Shown one piece after another: positions 8,017 to 16,949 of a stretch of DNA of 52,811 nt. A model generated the notes under the pieces. It worked only from the letters and a program-made list of their open reading frames with translations. It was not told where the DNA came from and did not search any database. The stretch's first letter is position 1. Each line of letters starts with the position of its first letter. The stretch is from Neobacillus niacini. Its GTDB lineage: Bacteria > Bacillota > Bacilli > Bacillales > Cytobacillaceae. The translations under genes and the position numbers were made by a program. The stretch lies in the NCBI RefSeq assembly GCF_019749295.1, contig NZ_JACWFG010000003.1, positions 4,890 through 57,700 on the forward strand, read 5' to 3'.

Positions 8017-9534
8017 CTATTCATCTACATCCCTTTTTTGCTTTGCCTTCTTACTAGGAAAGCGCTCCTTATCATCTGTTCGATTTGTTAAGGGGCGGAA
8101 TGAAAGATATTGAGGCGGCAGCTTGAAGAAACTATAGCCAATATCCTTTAACCTAATAGGGTAAACAGGTGTAAGATATGGGGCCCCTATTGTCTCCAAT
8201 TTGAGCAGGTGGATAATGAAGTAGCAAAATGCAAGCATGATACCGATGCCCCCCCATAAGCCTGCCAAAAGGATGATTGGGAATCGGATGATACGAATCG
8301 CAGTCCCCATTAAGTAACTTGGTGTTGTAAATGATCCAAGGGCACTTAACGCGATGATGATAATCAAGATATTACTTGTAAATCCTGCCTCAACTGCCGC
8401 CTGCCCAATTACGATACCTCCTACGATACCCATTGTCTGACCCACTTTTGTCGGCAGCCTGGCCCCTGCCTCCCGTAATAATTCGATAACGAATTCGAGT
8501 AATAGTGCTTCCATGACGGGCGGGAAGGGAACTCTTGCCCTTGATTCCCCCAGTGATAGCAGCAAAGGGGAAGGAATCACTTCATAGTGATACGTTAAAA
8601 CCGCCACATAGGCAGGCGTAAGTAATACAGATAAAAACGTAGCTACAAGCCGAAGCATCCGTAAAAACAAGCCCATGTTCCAGCGCATATAAACATCTTC
8701 TGTCGATTCAAAAAAGGCGAAAAAAGATGTAGGACCATAAAGGCAGTCAGGACTCCTGTCCATTAATACGGCCACTTTCCCCCTATATAACGCTATTGAT
8801 ACACGATCAGGAAGCTCTGTTGTCATCAACTGTGGAAAAACGGACCAGCTGTCGCTCTCAATATACTGACCAAGTACAGTCGCCCCGGGAACATAATCCA
8901 GTGTCAGATCCTGGACCCTCTGTTTAAAGGTTTTGACAATTTCTTCATCAGCAATACCTTTAATATAGACAAGCTTGGCTTTTGTTTTTGAACGATTGCC
9001 AACAGTAAGGTCCTCCGCACATAAACCTTCATCTTTGACGTTGTTTCTCAAAATATTCATGTTACCCTGCAGTGATTCCGTAAAAGAGATTTTTGGACCG
9101 TAGACGAGTGATTCTGTTTCAGCTTTTTCAAGACCTCTTTCAATGGTCTTATTGATGTCTGCTAGAATTCCACAGGGCTGGTCTTCTGCGTAAATATATA
9201 CTTTTCCTTGGTTAATTCCCGCAACTACTTCATTTAATTGATTAACTGCAGTAATAGAGACCATGGGTAAGACTTTTGCAATAGATTCACAAGTCCATTC
9301 AGTTTCTTTATTGTTGAGAATGGATTTTATTACGACTTCCTCTAGTTTGGTTGAATCAATTAATGTGTTCATCAGGCAGAGAATTAGTTTCTCCCCGTCT
9401 CTTTTCATTGTCCTAAAGACAAGGTCAGAACCCACATTTAATTCTGTTTTAATCTGCTCCTTTAATTCTTCCAAGACTAAACTATGAGCTTTTGGTGGTT
9501 CTTCCGCTTTTTTCCCTGATAACCATTTGAACAT
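8017..9534 (-). CDS. GerA family germinant receptor subunit A
   Basis: The A subunit of the receptor. The 505-aa protein has a soluble N-terminal half (about 1-240), then several membrane helices around the family signature PFPPVMEALLLEFVIELLRE and LPTKVGQTMGIVGGIVIGQA, and a short basic C-terminal tail. The frame can be read from a TTG at 9558, which has no ribosome site; the ATG at 9534 has AAAGGG at long spacing and is preferred. It is the first gene of the A-B-C operon, which is inserted between the ypmQ and degV blocks. Confidence 0.93.
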   Translation of the reverse strand: MFKWLSGKKAEEPPKAHSLVLEELKEQIKTELNVGSDLVFRTMKRDGEKLILCLMNTLIDSTKLEEVVIKSILNNKETEWTCESIAKVLPMVSITAVNQLNEVVAGINQGKVYIYAEDQPCGILADINKTIERGLEKAETESLVYGPKISFTESLQGNMNILRNNVKDEGLCAEDLTVGNRSKTKAKLVYIKGIADEEIVKTFKQRVQDLTLDYVPGATVLGQYIESDSWSVFPQLMTTELPDRVSIALYRGKVAVLMDRSPDCLYGPTSFFAFFESTEDVYMRWNMGLFLRMLRLVATFLSVLLTPAYVAVLTYHYEVIPSPLLLSLGESRARVPFPPVMEALLLEFVIELLREAGARLPTKVGQTMGIVGGIVIGQAAVEAGFTSNILIIIIALSALGSFTTPSYLMGTAIRIIRFPIILLAGLWGGIGIMLAFCYFIIHLLKLETIGAPYLTPVYPIRLKDIGYSFFKLPPQYLSFRPLTNRTDDKERFPSKKAKQKRDVDE

Positions 9535-9753
9535 AAGCAGCAGCCCTTTATTTTTCAATTTTTTTTATTATTACCAGATGAGCTATTTTTACCCAAAAAA
9601 TAAGGGTGTGCTATACAAGATTCTATGTCTAGTTTACTTATAAAAGGAAAAAAGAAGGTTTATGGAATAAAGAATATATGATATTATGAATGGGCATTCA
9701 TTCAACAAACAGAAAATTTCGAAAAAGAGCGCAATAAAGTAGAGGTGTGTAGG

Positions 9754-10641
9754 ATGAGACGAATTGGTCCCATTATGATTATTGAAGGAGCGAATAATAG
9801 TAAAGTTCCTTTTTCAAGAACCTTGTATATTAATAGTAAAGATAAGGTACTCATTGATACGGGAGCAGACCCGACGGAACTGCGTGCACTGGATGATCAA
9901 TATGGAGTTGAATTAGTTGTCAATACCCATTACCACCCCGATCATACCTTGCACAACCATTTGTTTGGTGACGCAGAAAAATGGATCAATCCCATCGAAT
10001 TTGAAACGATCCAATCCGTCGAAGGAATAGCGAGAGGAAACGGCGTGTTCCAGGAATGGGGGCATGCGGGTGTAGAGGCAATGCGAAAGCAGTTTCCTAA
10101 GGAATGGGTGCAAAGCCTCGGTGAAATTTCCGGAACGTATCAATATGAAGAAGAATACAATTTTAGCGGTGTGAAAGTAAACTTTCTACATACACCAGGG
10201 CACACAAAAGGATACAGTAGTCCCTACTTTCCGGAGTTAGGTGTTGTCTACGTGGGAGATTTCGATATGACCTCTTTTGGACCATGGTACTTTGGAAGCG
10301 ATGGGGATATTGAAGAATTTATTGCTTCTAGTAAGCTTCTATTAGAATTGGACGCTGATATCTACATTACCGGTCATCAAAAAGGTGTTTTCTCGAAACA
10401 GGAATTTGAGCTAGCAATGAATAAATTTATTGGAATTATCGATCAGCGTGACGAAACTATAGATAAGTATGTGCGTCAGGGGATGAACTTCGAAGAGTTA
10501 ACAAACATCGGGATCTTTTACCCTAAAAAAATGCTTGAGGTAATGATTTTGAAGACCTGGGAACGAAGTGGGATTCGTAAGCATTTGCAGCGACTTGGGT
10601 ATAGTGTAGAGGGATCTGAAATCCAATTGTTAAATAAATAA
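9754..10641 (+). CDS. MBL-fold metallo-hydrolase
   Basis: A 295-aa metallo-beta-lactamase superfamily enzyme. The metal-binding motif is THYHPDH near residue 63, followed by a further His in HTPGHT, an Asp in GDFD, and a late metal His in ITGHQKG. This pattern is shared by glyoxalase II-like and many other hydrolases, so the substrate is unknown. The ATG at 9754 is preferred to the GTG at 9745 because GAGGTG lies 6 nt before it. It is transcribed alone, convergent with degV, and shares a hairpin at 10642-10664. Confidence 0.85.
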   Translation: MRRIGPIMIIEGANNSKVPFSRTLYINSKDKVLIDTGADPTELRALDDQYGVELVVNTHYHPDHTLHNHLFGDAEKWINPIEFETIQSVEGIARGNGVFQEWGHAGVEAMRKQFPKEWVQSLGEISGTYQYEEEYNFSGVKVNFLHTPGHTKGYSSPYFPELGVVYVGDFDMTSFGPWYFGSDGDIEEFIASSKLLLELDADIYITGHQKGVFSKQEFELAMNKFIGIIDQRDETIDKYVRQGMNFEELTNIGIFYPKKMLEVMILKTWERSGIRKHLQRLGYSVEGSEIQLLNK

Positions 10642-10664
10642 GGATGGTGCATTGGGCACCATCC
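10642..10664. terminator. Hairpin between convergent MBL gene and degV
   Basis: GGATGGTGC / GCACCATCC, a perfect 9-bp stem with a 5-nt loop between two stop codons. No long T run on either side. Confidence 0.65.
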
Positions 10665-10669
10665 CCTTA

Positions 10670-11512
10670 CTATTCATAGTAATACATTAAGGCAATTGCA
10701 CCTGGTCCTGTGTGGGTACTAATTGTTGGTCCAGTATAATCAACAGAAATATCCTGGTAACCGGTTACTGCTATACAAGAATCTTTTACTTTCATGGCTA
10801 ATTCGTGTGCCTCGGCATGAACAATTCCTACACCTTTAATTGTTCTTCCTTTTACATCCTCAGCAAATTGTTTTGCCAGCCATTTAACGACTTGAGAATG
10901 ACTTCGTACCTTTGCGACCGGATTATATTCGGCACCTTCTAAGGAAGCAATCGGCTTAATATTGAGCAAAGAACCAATAAATGCTTTTCCTTTCCCAATC
11001 CGTCCGCCCTTTACCATATTCTCTAATGTGTCAATCATGATATAAAGTTTGGAATTCTTGCGGACTTTATCGAGATGCTCGAGGATTTCCTCTACATTCT
11101 TACCCTGCTTCGCCATTTCAGCAGCTTCTCGAACCTGGAACTGCAGGGCAATTGAAATAAACTCCGAGTCCACCACCGATACCTTTGTTTTGGTCATTTG
11201 TGCTGCGCTTTCAGCAGAACGAACGGTTCCACTCATTTTACCTGTCATATGTATAGAGATCACTTCATAGCCTTCTTCACCAAGTGTGTCATACACTTCA
11301 AGGAAGGTTCCAGCGGAAGGCTGCGAGCTTTTCGGCAATTCTTTTAAGCCCTTCATTGTTTCCATAAATTCAGCAGGTTGAATTTCTACACGGTCTAGAT
11401 ACGTTTCTCCATTTATCGTTACGGATAAAGGCACGACTACAACACCTATTTGGTCAGCCTGTTCTTTTGTCATATCCATCGTCGAATCCGTGACAATTTT
11501 AATCTTGCTCAT
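10670..11512 (-). CDS. DegV family fatty-acid-binding protein
   Basis: DegV (FakB-like) proteins bind a fatty acid between two domains and present it to a fatty acid kinase for phosphorylation and membrane lipid synthesis. The 280-aa protein begins with the family motif KIVTDSTMD, and has SSQPSAGTFLEVYD, HMTGKMSGTVRSAE and the C-terminal THTGPGAIALMYY. Its position next to the ypmP-type gene matches the degV site in B. subtilis. A second, divergent DegV paralog is at 33926-34774. Confidence 0.92.
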   Translation of the reverse strand: MSKIKIVTDSTMDMTKEQADQIGVVVVPLSVTINGETYLDRVEIQPAEFMETMKGLKELPKSSQPSAGTFLEVYDTLGEEGYEVISIHMTGKMSGTVRSAESAAQMTKTKVSVVDSEFISIALQFQVREAAEMAKQGKNVEEILEHLDKVRKNSKLYIMIDTLENMVKGGRIGKGKAFIGSLLNIKPIASLEGAEYNPVAKVRSHSQVVKWLAKQFAEDVKGRTIKGVGIVHAEAHELAMKVKDSCIAVTGYQDISVDYTGPTISTHTGPGAIALMYYYE

Positions 11513-11610
11513 TTACTCACATCCCTAGGATTACTCCATTGTATTATACATGTTCCCTATTTCTATTGATATAAATTCCCCTATTTTCATGAAAATTATT
11601 GTGAACAAAA

Positions 11611-11725
11611 AAGCGGAAGCGCCTTGATAGGTGCGACAGGCATAAGGCGAGCCGGCTAGAAGGTTGTTTTTTAACCTTCTTGACGGATTGACTTATGACC
11701 CGAGCTCCTAGGCGCTGCAGCTGGA
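11611..11725. repeat. Bacillaceae-type long stem-loop repeat element
   Basis: A 115-bp non-coding element bounded by AAGCGGAAGCGCC and GGCGCTGCAGCTGGA. The ends pair (AGCGCCT with AGGCGCT), CATAAG pairs with CTTATG, and the centre is an AGAAGGTT / AACCTTCT hairpin, so the whole element can fold into one long hairpin. I recognise the pattern as a dispersed repeat seen in intergenic regions of many Bacillaceae genomes; whether it is a MITE, a terminator or an RNA is not known. A short relic is at 47031-47067. Confidence 0.7.
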
Positions 11726-11738
11726 TTCAAAAATAAAA

Positions 11739-11760
11739 GAACACCGGATATCCGATGTTC
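11739..11760 (-). terminator. Terminator of the ypmP-type gene
   Basis: GAACA.CGGAT / ATCCG.TGTTC with one mismatch, followed on the minus strand by TTTTATTTTTG. Confidence 0.7.
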
Positions 11761-11768
11761 GAAAGGTA

Positions 11769-12020
11769 TTAAGCGTTATTCTTTAATTCATCTACTTTAA
11801 ACAGAGCTTCATAATCAGGCCATTTCATAACCTTTTTCAAATACTCTTTAAACGAATAGCATTTTTTCGGTTTTGTTTCCTGATAAATCGCGGAAATAAA
11901 TTTTTGTAAACGGACTTGGATCATAAATTTATAAGTGCTGCCTTCCTCCAATACAGGAATATCCACGACTTTAACCTTCTGTCCAACAACATTTTTGAAC
12001 TCTAGGCTTTTGAATAACAA
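11769..12020 (-). CDS. ypmP: DUF2535 family protein, YpmP-like
   Basis: An 83-aa protein with no membrane segment. I assign it to the YpmP/DUF2535 family from memory of that family's opening (MLFKSLEFK) and length, and from its place next to degV. The apparent ATG at 12062 gives a 14-residue basic extension without a ribosome site; the TTG at 12020 has GAGG 7 nt upstream and restores the family N terminus, so I chose it. Role unknown. It has its own terminator. Confidence 0.75.
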   Translation of the reverse strand: MLFKSLEFKNVVGQKVKVVDIPVLEEGSTYKFMIQVRLQKFISAIYQETKPKKCYSFKEYLKKVMKWPDYEALFKVDELKNNA

Positions 12021-12230
12021 AATATCAATCCTCTTTTTCACCCGTTTGTATATATTATACACCTATGAGAGATCGAAATGTGTCTAAATCTGCTTGTATT
12101 GAAAAATATTTATGAATAGCAAATAGTTATTCGCCTGGATAAACTAGCAGGAGTTAGTTAATAAGATTACACTCGGTTAGATGCAGCTTTCACTCTCAAC
12201 TAAGCTTGTGATAAGTAACATAAATAAAAA

Positions 12231-12263
12231 AAGGCTTTCGGAGAAAAAATCTCTGAAAGCCTT
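12231..12263 (-). terminator. Rho-independent terminator of tatC
   Basis: A 14-bp stem AAGGCTTTC.GAGA / TCTC.GAAAGCCTT with one G-U pair and a short A-rich loop, followed on the minus strand by a T run. Confidence 0.85.
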
Positions 12264-12275
12264 AAGTACTATTTA

Positions 12276-13019
12276 TTATGCTTCTGCAAATTCTTCTTCT
12301 TGTTCTTCAAGCTTTTTCAATCGTTTCTTGTAGACAACTTTCGATAAGTTAATCGAGATTTCATATAGTAATAACAATGGCAGTGTTACCACAAAATCCG
12401 ACATAAAATCCGGAGGTGTAATCACTATTGCAATTAGGATTAGAACAAAATAAGCGTACTTACGTATTTTTGATAACACGAATGGATTAATAATTCCTAA
12501 TGCAGTTAAGAACATAACGACTGCTGGAAGCTCGAACAAAACTCCAAACGGCAGGGTCATATTCATTAAAAAGCGGAAATATTTTTCAGCTGTAAAGTTG
12601 GTTACAAACATGTCTGCTCCCATTTTAACTAAGAACTCGAGTACCATTGGGAATATAACGAAGTAACCAAACGCAAGTCCAACGATAAATAATATAAACA
12701 ATGCTGGAATATAGGATAAGGTAATTCTTTTCTCGATAGGTTTAAGTGCCGGCTTTACAAACATCCATAATTGGCTGGCCAACACAGGGATCGTACCCGC
12801 TATCGCAATAACTGTTGCAATCATAAAATAAACCCAGATAATATCACTTGGTCCGAGTACAATCAATTTGACATCAAGATCTCGAACAATCCAATCGTAG
12901 ATATCAGTCACATAAATGAACCCAACAATGAAAAAAATAACAAACGCGACTGCAGAAATAATAATCCGTTTACGCAATTCATCTAAATGATCAACTAATT
13001 GTAATTCTTTATCTTCCAT
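12276..13019 (-). CDS. tatC: Twin-arginine translocase subunit TatC
   Basis: TatC recognises twin-arginine signal peptides and assembles with TatA to move folded proteins across the membrane. The 247-aa protein has six hydrophobic segments, the N-terminal cytoplasmic motif HLDELRKRIIIS, and the conserved FELPAVVMFLTALGI and late membrane segment ITPPDF. An acidic tail (EEQEEEFAEA) ends it. It follows tatA with a hairpin between them (13116-13142), which may lower tatC expression relative to tatA. Confidence 0.96.
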   Translation of the reverse strand: MEDKELQLVDHLDELRKRIIISAVAFVIFFIVGFIYVTDIYDWIVRDLDVKLIVLGPSDIIWVYFMIATVIAIAGTIPVLASQLWMFVKPALKPIEKRITLSYIPALFILFIVGLAFGYFVIFPMVLEFLVKMGADMFVTNFTAEKYFRFLMNMTLPFGVLFELPAVVMFLTALGIINPFVLSKIRKYAYFVLILIAIVITPPDFMSDFVVTLPLLLLYEISINLSKVVYKKRLKKLEEQEEEFAEA

Positions 13020-13115
13020 GTATTTCCCCTGCCAATTTCAAAGGTTAAAATGAATCCTTCTTTTTAAAACGTTATATGCACCATCTTTATAGTTTTAAAG
13101 AAAATTGAAGAAAAA

Positions 13116-13142
13116 AAGGTGCAAGAAAAATTCTTACACCTT
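13116..13142 (-). terminator. Hairpin between tatA and tatC
   Basis: AAGGTG.AAGAA / TTCTT.CACCTT with one mismatch, followed by seven T on the minus strand. Probably a partial terminator lowering tatC relative to tatA. Confidence 0.65.
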
Positions 13143-13335
13143 ATTTAGTCGATTTTTGTTTTTCCTCTTCAACATCCTTCATTACATCGTCCGTTAGTTC
13201 ACGAGTTGACTTCTTGAATTCCTTCAACGTTTGTCCAAAGGCACGACCGATTTCCGGTAATTTCTTAGGTCCAAAGATGATGAGAGCTAGAGTTAAGATA
13301 AGGATTAGTCCTGGTATTCCAATATTTGAGAACAT
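13141..13335 (-). CDS. tatA: Twin-arginine translocase pore subunit TatA
   Basis: A 64-aa protein with one N-terminal transmembrane helix (about 4-20), the hinge and amphipathic segment [20 protein letters not shown], and a charged tail. In Gram-positive Tat systems a single TatA works with TatC without TatB; this is such a minimal pair. The ATG has AAAGGGGATG upstream. The system could be the AyCy or AdCd type; no dedicated substrate gene is adjacent. Confidence 0.95.
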   Translation of the reverse strand: MFSNIGIPGLILILTLALIIFGPKKLPEIGRAFGQTLKEFKKSTRELTDDVMKDVEEEKQKSTK

Positions 13336-13560
13336 TGATTTACATCCCCTTTAGTTAATTATCTTTCTACTACGATTATAGTATTGATAGACCGTTTTGA
13401 GTTAAATATACGTAATAATTCATATTAAATTCACATTATTTATGAAGAATTACCTAGTTGTGATATTTAGCATTTAAATATGAACCTTTTCCTCTTAACA
13501 ATTTACCAAGAACAACACTTGAAGTCAATGTAAAATGGTATACCGAATTGTATAAATATT

Positions 13561-13590
13561 TTGACAATTGTACGTTTGTTCGTTTATAAT
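13561..13590 (+). promoter_or_regulatory. SigA promoter of the 79-aa protein gene
   Basis: TTGACA (13561-13566), then TATAAT at 13585-13590 (18-nt spacer; 17 nt if TTATAA is used). The longest frame runs through this promoter, which supports a later start. Confidence 0.75.
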
Positions 13591-13644
13591 TTTATCAATA
13601 GGAACATATACTATTGGAAACATAAAAGAATGGATGTGATGAAG

Positions 13645-13884
13645 ATGGAATTTTCACTCAGTAGTTTTGATGGAGCCCTGCCAGTAGAAGTAACCATCGA
13701 TGAAGAGAATGGAAGGTATATGATTCGAAAGAGTGACTCAAGCGGGGAATACTTCAATAGCCCTACCGAATTAATTCAATGGGTGAAAGCACATTTCCAT
13801 GAGGAAGACTTCTGCCATCCAGATGAATTCAAGGGAATGCTTGATAAACTAACTGATTATGAATTAAATGGCGCATATTTTTAA
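13645..13884 (+). CDS. Conserved small cytosolic protein, unknown function
   Basis: A 79-aa acidic protein beginning MEFSLSSFDG and ending LNGAYF, without membrane segments or recognised motifs; it contains a single C-H pair (FCHPDEF). I do not recognise the family. The frame is open from 13561, but that stretch contains the TTGACA/TATAAT promoter, so the start must be further in; GTGAT just before the ATG at 13645 acts as ribosome site (ATG at 13639 is the alternative). It is monocistronic, with a near-consensus promoter and a strong terminator, implying steady expression. Confidence 0.7.
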   Translation: MEFSLSSFDGALPVEVTIDEENGRYMIRKSDSSGEYFNSPTELIQWVKAHFHEEDFCHPDEFKGMLDKLTDYELNGAYF

Positions 13885-13889
13885 AGAGG

Positions 13890-13920
13890 AAGAAGCATCG
13901 ATTGCAGATGCTTCTTTTTT
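13890..13920 (+). terminator. Rho-independent terminator, 79-aa gene
   Basis: AAGAAGCATC / GATGCTTCTT with a 7-nt loop and a T run. It may also serve the convergent acyltransferase gene. Confidence 0.85.
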
Positions 13921-14650
13921 ATGAAGCTATTCCCCTGCCTCCCCGTATAGTAATAATAATTTGACGAACTTCTTCTGTAAGCTCCCTGTAATTCTTATGG
14001 TAATTAACTTTAGGATCTATTGGATGCCCGATTGTTACTTTGATTGCTGCTGGTTTAATGAGGCGGCCATTTCGTTCAAAAACATCCGCAGTACCTTTAA
14101 TTGAAATCGGAACAATCGGTACCCCAGCATCCTGAGCAAGACGAATGCCTCCTACTTTAAAGGGTCGGACATCGCCTCCTTTGCTTCTCGTTCCCTCTGG
14201 AAAGATAACCAGTGAATGTCCTTTTTTAAGTAACTTAACGCCTTCTTGTAAGCTGTGAACTGCTTGCTTGGTATTATTACGATCTATGAGCACGCAATTT
14301 ATGGCGTCCAGCCATGATGAGATAATTGGAACCTTTTTCATTTCCACTTTTGAAACAAAGCCAAATGGCTTATCTATTGCTCCCAATAATACAGGAATAT
14401 CAATATCACTCTCGTGATTCGCAATAAGTACTACAGGTCCCTCTGGAATCAAGTCCAATCCGGCTACACTAATTTTTGAACCGGTCAGCTTCATAAACGT
14501 TTTTGAAAATTGCTTTGGGAATTTATGCACAATCCTATTCCGTTCTTCAACAGATAACTCCTTACTCAGCTTCTTAATTTTTGTAAGCTCGGGGATGCTG
14601 TAAATTAAAAAACCACTCATGTACAAAAAACATGTAATAAGCCTAAACAT
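13919..14650 (-). CDS. Lysophospholipid/1-acylglycerol-3-phosphate acyltransferase, YpkP-like
   Basis: A PlsC-superfamily acyltransferase of 243 aa that transfers an acyl group to a lysophospholipid, most likely lysophosphatidate, at the membrane. The catalytic NHESDID (HxxxxD) lies near residue 83 and FPEGTRSKGG near 150; an N-terminal hydrophobic segment anchors it. The ATG at 14650 has GGAGG at 5 nt, whereas the TTG at 14662 lies on that ribosome site. It sits next to dfrA-thyA as B. subtilis ypkP does. Confidence 0.88.
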   Translation of the reverse strand: MFRLITCFLYMSGFLIYSIPELTKIKKLSKELSVEERNRIVHKFPKQFSKTFMKLTGSKISVAGLDLIPEGPVVLIANHESDIDIPVLLGAIDKPFGFVSKVEMKKVPIISSWLDAINCVLIDRNNTKQAVHSLQEGVKLLKKGHSLVIFPEGTRSKGGDVRPFKVGGIRLAQDAGVPIVPISIKGTADVFERNGRLIKPAAIKVTIGHPIDPKVNYHKNYRELTEEVRQIIITIRGGRGIAS

Positions 14651-14767
14651 AGATGCCTCCAATTTACGTCATAAGATAGTATAAAGCAGAATAGGAAAAT
14701 TGGTTATGAATTTTAATATAGAGGCCAGTTTTTACTCCCATTGAATTACAGTATTAAATTAAAAAAA

Positions 14768-14789
14768 GACAGCACAATTAGTGGCTGCC
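14768..14789 (-). terminator. Terminator of thyA-dfrA
   Basis: GACAGCAC / GTGGCTGCC form an imperfect stem with an AATTA loop, followed on the minus strand by seven T. It includes the end of dfrA. Confidence 0.6.
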
Positions 14790-15278
14790 TTTCGTTTTAC
14801 GATTATAGATTCTAAACTCGTACTTATAAGGATTTTTCTCGTCTTTAATCCCTTTTTCACTGGAGACCAGCTCCCACTCACGTTCCTTAAACTCAGGGAA
14901 GTAGGTGTCCCCTTCAAACTCTTCTTCTATATGTGTAATATAGAGACGGTCTGCGTATTCAAACGTTTCTTTGAAAATTTCAGCGCCCCCAATGACGAAG
15001 ATTTCATCGTCTTGGTTTCTGCAGGATTCAACAAATTCCTCGACTGAGTAGAAAACTGTCACATCGTGGCTCTTATAGTCTTGTTGACGAGTGATCACAA
15101 TGTTCTCTCTGCCTGGAAGAGCCCGTCCAATGGATTCGTGTGTTTTCCTGCCCATTGCAATAGGATGCCCCATTGTCGTTCGTTTGAAGAACTTTAAATC
15201 CTCCGGTAAATGCCAAGGCAATTGATTGTCTTTTCCAATAACTCTGTTTTCAGCCATTGCAACAATAAAGGAAATCAT
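14778..15278 (-). CDS. dfrA: Dihydrofolate reductase
   Basis: DHFR reduces dihydrofolate to tetrahydrofolate with NADPH, replacing the cofactor oxidised by thymidylate synthase. The 166-aa protein shows [28 protein letters not shown] (only its parts VIGKDN and LPWHLPEDL are diagnostic), [10 protein letters not shown], and IGGAEIF for NADPH binding. The ATG overlaps the thyA stop codon by 4 bp, so translation is coupled. Confidence 0.97.
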   Translation of the reverse strand: MISFIVAMAENRVIGKDNQLPWHLPEDLKFFKRTTMGHPIAMGRKTHESIGRALPGRENIVITRQQDYKSHDVTVFYSVEEFVESCRNQDDEIFVIGGAEIFKETFEYADRLYITHIEEEFEGDTYFPEFKEREWELVSSEKGIKDEKNPYKYEFRIYNRKTKGSH

Positions 15279-16069
15279 ACGGAAACCGCTCCTTTTATAT
15301 GAGGATGTGGGTCATAGCCTTCCAACACGAAATCATCAAAGGAAAAAGAGAAGATATCCTTAACGTTTGGATTTATTTTCATAGTTGGTAATGTCCGCAG
15401 TTCACGGCCCATTTGCATTTTGACTTGTTCGATATGATTTTGATAGATATGTACATCGCCAAACGAGTGAACAAATTCACCCGGCTTCAAATCACATACC
15501 TGAGCAATCATCATAGTCAGTAACGCGTAAGATGCAATATTAAATGGTACTCCAAGAAACACGTCTGCAGAGCGTTGATACAACTGACAAGATAATTTAC
15601 CATCTGATACGTAAAATTGGAATAAGCAATGACATGGTGCTAACGCCATTTTATCAATTTCTGCGACATTCCACGCATTCACAATCAGTCTTCGTGAATT
15701 AGGATTATTTTTAATTTGATCAATTAGCTCACTTATTTGGTCAACTGTTGTTCCATCAGCACCAGACCAGGAACGCCATTGGTGTCCATAAACAGGACCC
15801 AGCTCCCCATTTTCATCCGCCCATTCATTCCAAATCCGCACACCATTTTCCTGCAAATAACGGACATTGGTATCACCATTTAAGAACCAAAGCAATTCAT
15901 GAATAATGGACTTCAAATGAAGCTTTTTGGTTGTTAGTAAAGGAAAACCTTCCGCTAAATCAAATCTCATCTGATAGCCGAATGTACTAATCGTCCCTGT
16001 TCCCGTACGATCTCCCTTTGCCTGGCCATTTTTTAACACATGCTCACATAGCTCTAGATATTGCTTCAA
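15275..16069 (-). CDS. thyA: Thymidylate synthase (ThyA type)
   Basis: Converts dUMP and methylenetetrahydrofolate to dTMP and dihydrofolate. The 264-aa protein has the phosphate loop GDRTGTGT, the catalytic Cys in [23 protein letters not shown], and the C-terminal KGAVSV. At 264 aa it matches the ThyA/ThyB class. The ORF is open to an ATG at 16093, but the TTG at 16069 has GGGAGTG 6 nt upstream and gives the family N terminus [11 protein letters not shown]. It is the first gene of thyA-dfrA. Confidence 0.96.
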   Translation of the reverse strand: MKQYLELCEHVLKNGQAKGDRTGTGTISTFGYQMRFDLAEGFPLLTTKKLHLKSIIHELLWFLNGDTNVRYLQENGVRIWNEWADENGELGPVYGHQWRSWSGADGTTVDQISELIDQIKNNPNSRRLIVNAWNVAEIDKMALAPCHCLFQFYVSDGKLSCQLYQRSADVFLGVPFNIASYALLTMMIAQVCDLKPGEFVHSFGDVHIYQNHIEQVKMQMGRELRTLPTMKINPNVKDIFSFSFDDFVLEGYDPHPHIKGAVSV

Positions 16070-16111
16070 AACCGACACTCCCTTGTTTTGCATATGTTTT
16101 TCATTTTACCA

Positions 16112-16139
16112 TAAAAACCTTTCAATTTAACATGAAAGG
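16112..16139 (-). terminator. Terminator of the PPEP-like gene
   Basis: CCTTTCA / TGAAAGG with an 8-nt loop and five T beyond it on the minus strand, immediately after the stop. Confidence 0.65.
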
Positions 16140-16844
16140 CTAGTGAAGTTCTCTAATAAATTGATACGTAAGAGGAGCTATGGATTTTAATTGTTTATTT
16201 GTATCTTTATTTAAATGGTACATGGCAAACGTTTCAGCAAAGTATTCCTCCACATGAAGAATGAAATAAGAGTTTCCAGGAAACAAAATTCCTCTCTCCT
16301 CTTCCCAAATCAATTGAAATTCTTTATTTTTACTAATATTCTCGAAAACTAGTTTATCGACCGAATGCGCCATTTCATGTAACTCTAAATTTACAGATCC
16401 ATGTCCTTTTCCTTTTTCACTGTGCCCTATTTTCACCAGAACAACCTGTGAACCGCCTATCCCCGGGACTGTATCCCACGTTGTTTGTGAGTGATAGCCT
16501 CTTGGAATCTGCCCGGCTAAATATCGTGCCGTTTTGTTATCCGTTAATTTTCCTGTAAAAAGCTTGAGAGTAATGTCATTTTGATTAATTTTTTCTAGTA
16601 ATGTTTCAGGTAAATTTGCCACTCTATTAATAATAGCTGCAGCTGCTTTTTCATCAAAAAGGCTGTTTGGTAATATAATCATTTGGTTTAGATGCTGGAG
16701 GGCTGTTTCGTTATTTATGAATTGGTATAGTTCAGAGTTTCTTGGATAGTCACCAAGTGGAATACTATCAAATGAGGCTTTAGAGGTGGTAATCATCGAC
16801 ATAAATAATCCGGCAATGACGGAGGAAACGACCCATTTACGCAT
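16140..16844 (-). CDS. Secreted Pro-Pro endopeptidase-like metalloprotease (anthrax lethal factor-like fold)
   Basis: A 234-aa secreted zinc protease. Residues 1-24 form a signal peptide with AxA-like cleavage context (TTSKAS). The catalytic HEMAHSVD near residue 158 is the HExxH motif in the context used by anthrax lethal factor and Pro-Pro endopeptidases (PPEP), and EEYFAETFAMY near residue 200 supplies the third metal ligand and the Tyr. Length matches PPEP enzymes, which cleave between two prolines in surface adhesins, but no substrate gene with a proline-rich linker is nearby, so the substrate is unknown. GGAGG precedes the ATG. It stands at the edge of the Ter island, between thyA and terD. 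Confidence 0.82.
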   Translation of the reverse strand: MRKWVVSSVIAGLFMSMITTSKASFDSIPLGDYPRNSELYQFINNETALQHLNQMIILPNSLFDEKAAAAIINRVANLPETLLEKINQNDITLKLFTGKLTDNKTARYLAGQIPRGYHSQTTWDTVPGIGGSQVVLVKIGHSEKGKGHGSVNLELHEMAHSVDKLVFENISKNKEFQLIWEEERGILFPGNSYFILHVEEYFAETFAMYHLNKDTNKQLKSIAPLTYQFIRELH

Positions 16845-16949
16845 ATTATGTCCTCCTAGTAGTTTGATTACATACTAGAATTATAACATGGGAGAAGAGC
16901 AGGTTGATTTGGTAATTTTTGATGCTTCAATAGTTAGTAAAAAGGGCAT

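Noticed and set aside
9559..9753. SigG promoter for the germinant receptor operon
   Set aside because: No pair of -35 and -10 elements with correct spacing could be found by eye, so none is annotated.
12063..12275. Gene or RNA between ypmP and tatC
   Set aside because: No convincing ORF or stable fold apart from the tatC terminator was seen in this 213-bp gap.
13561..13644. N-terminal extension of the 79-aa protein
   Set aside because: It overlaps a near-consensus promoter and has no ribosome site; translation probably starts at 13645.
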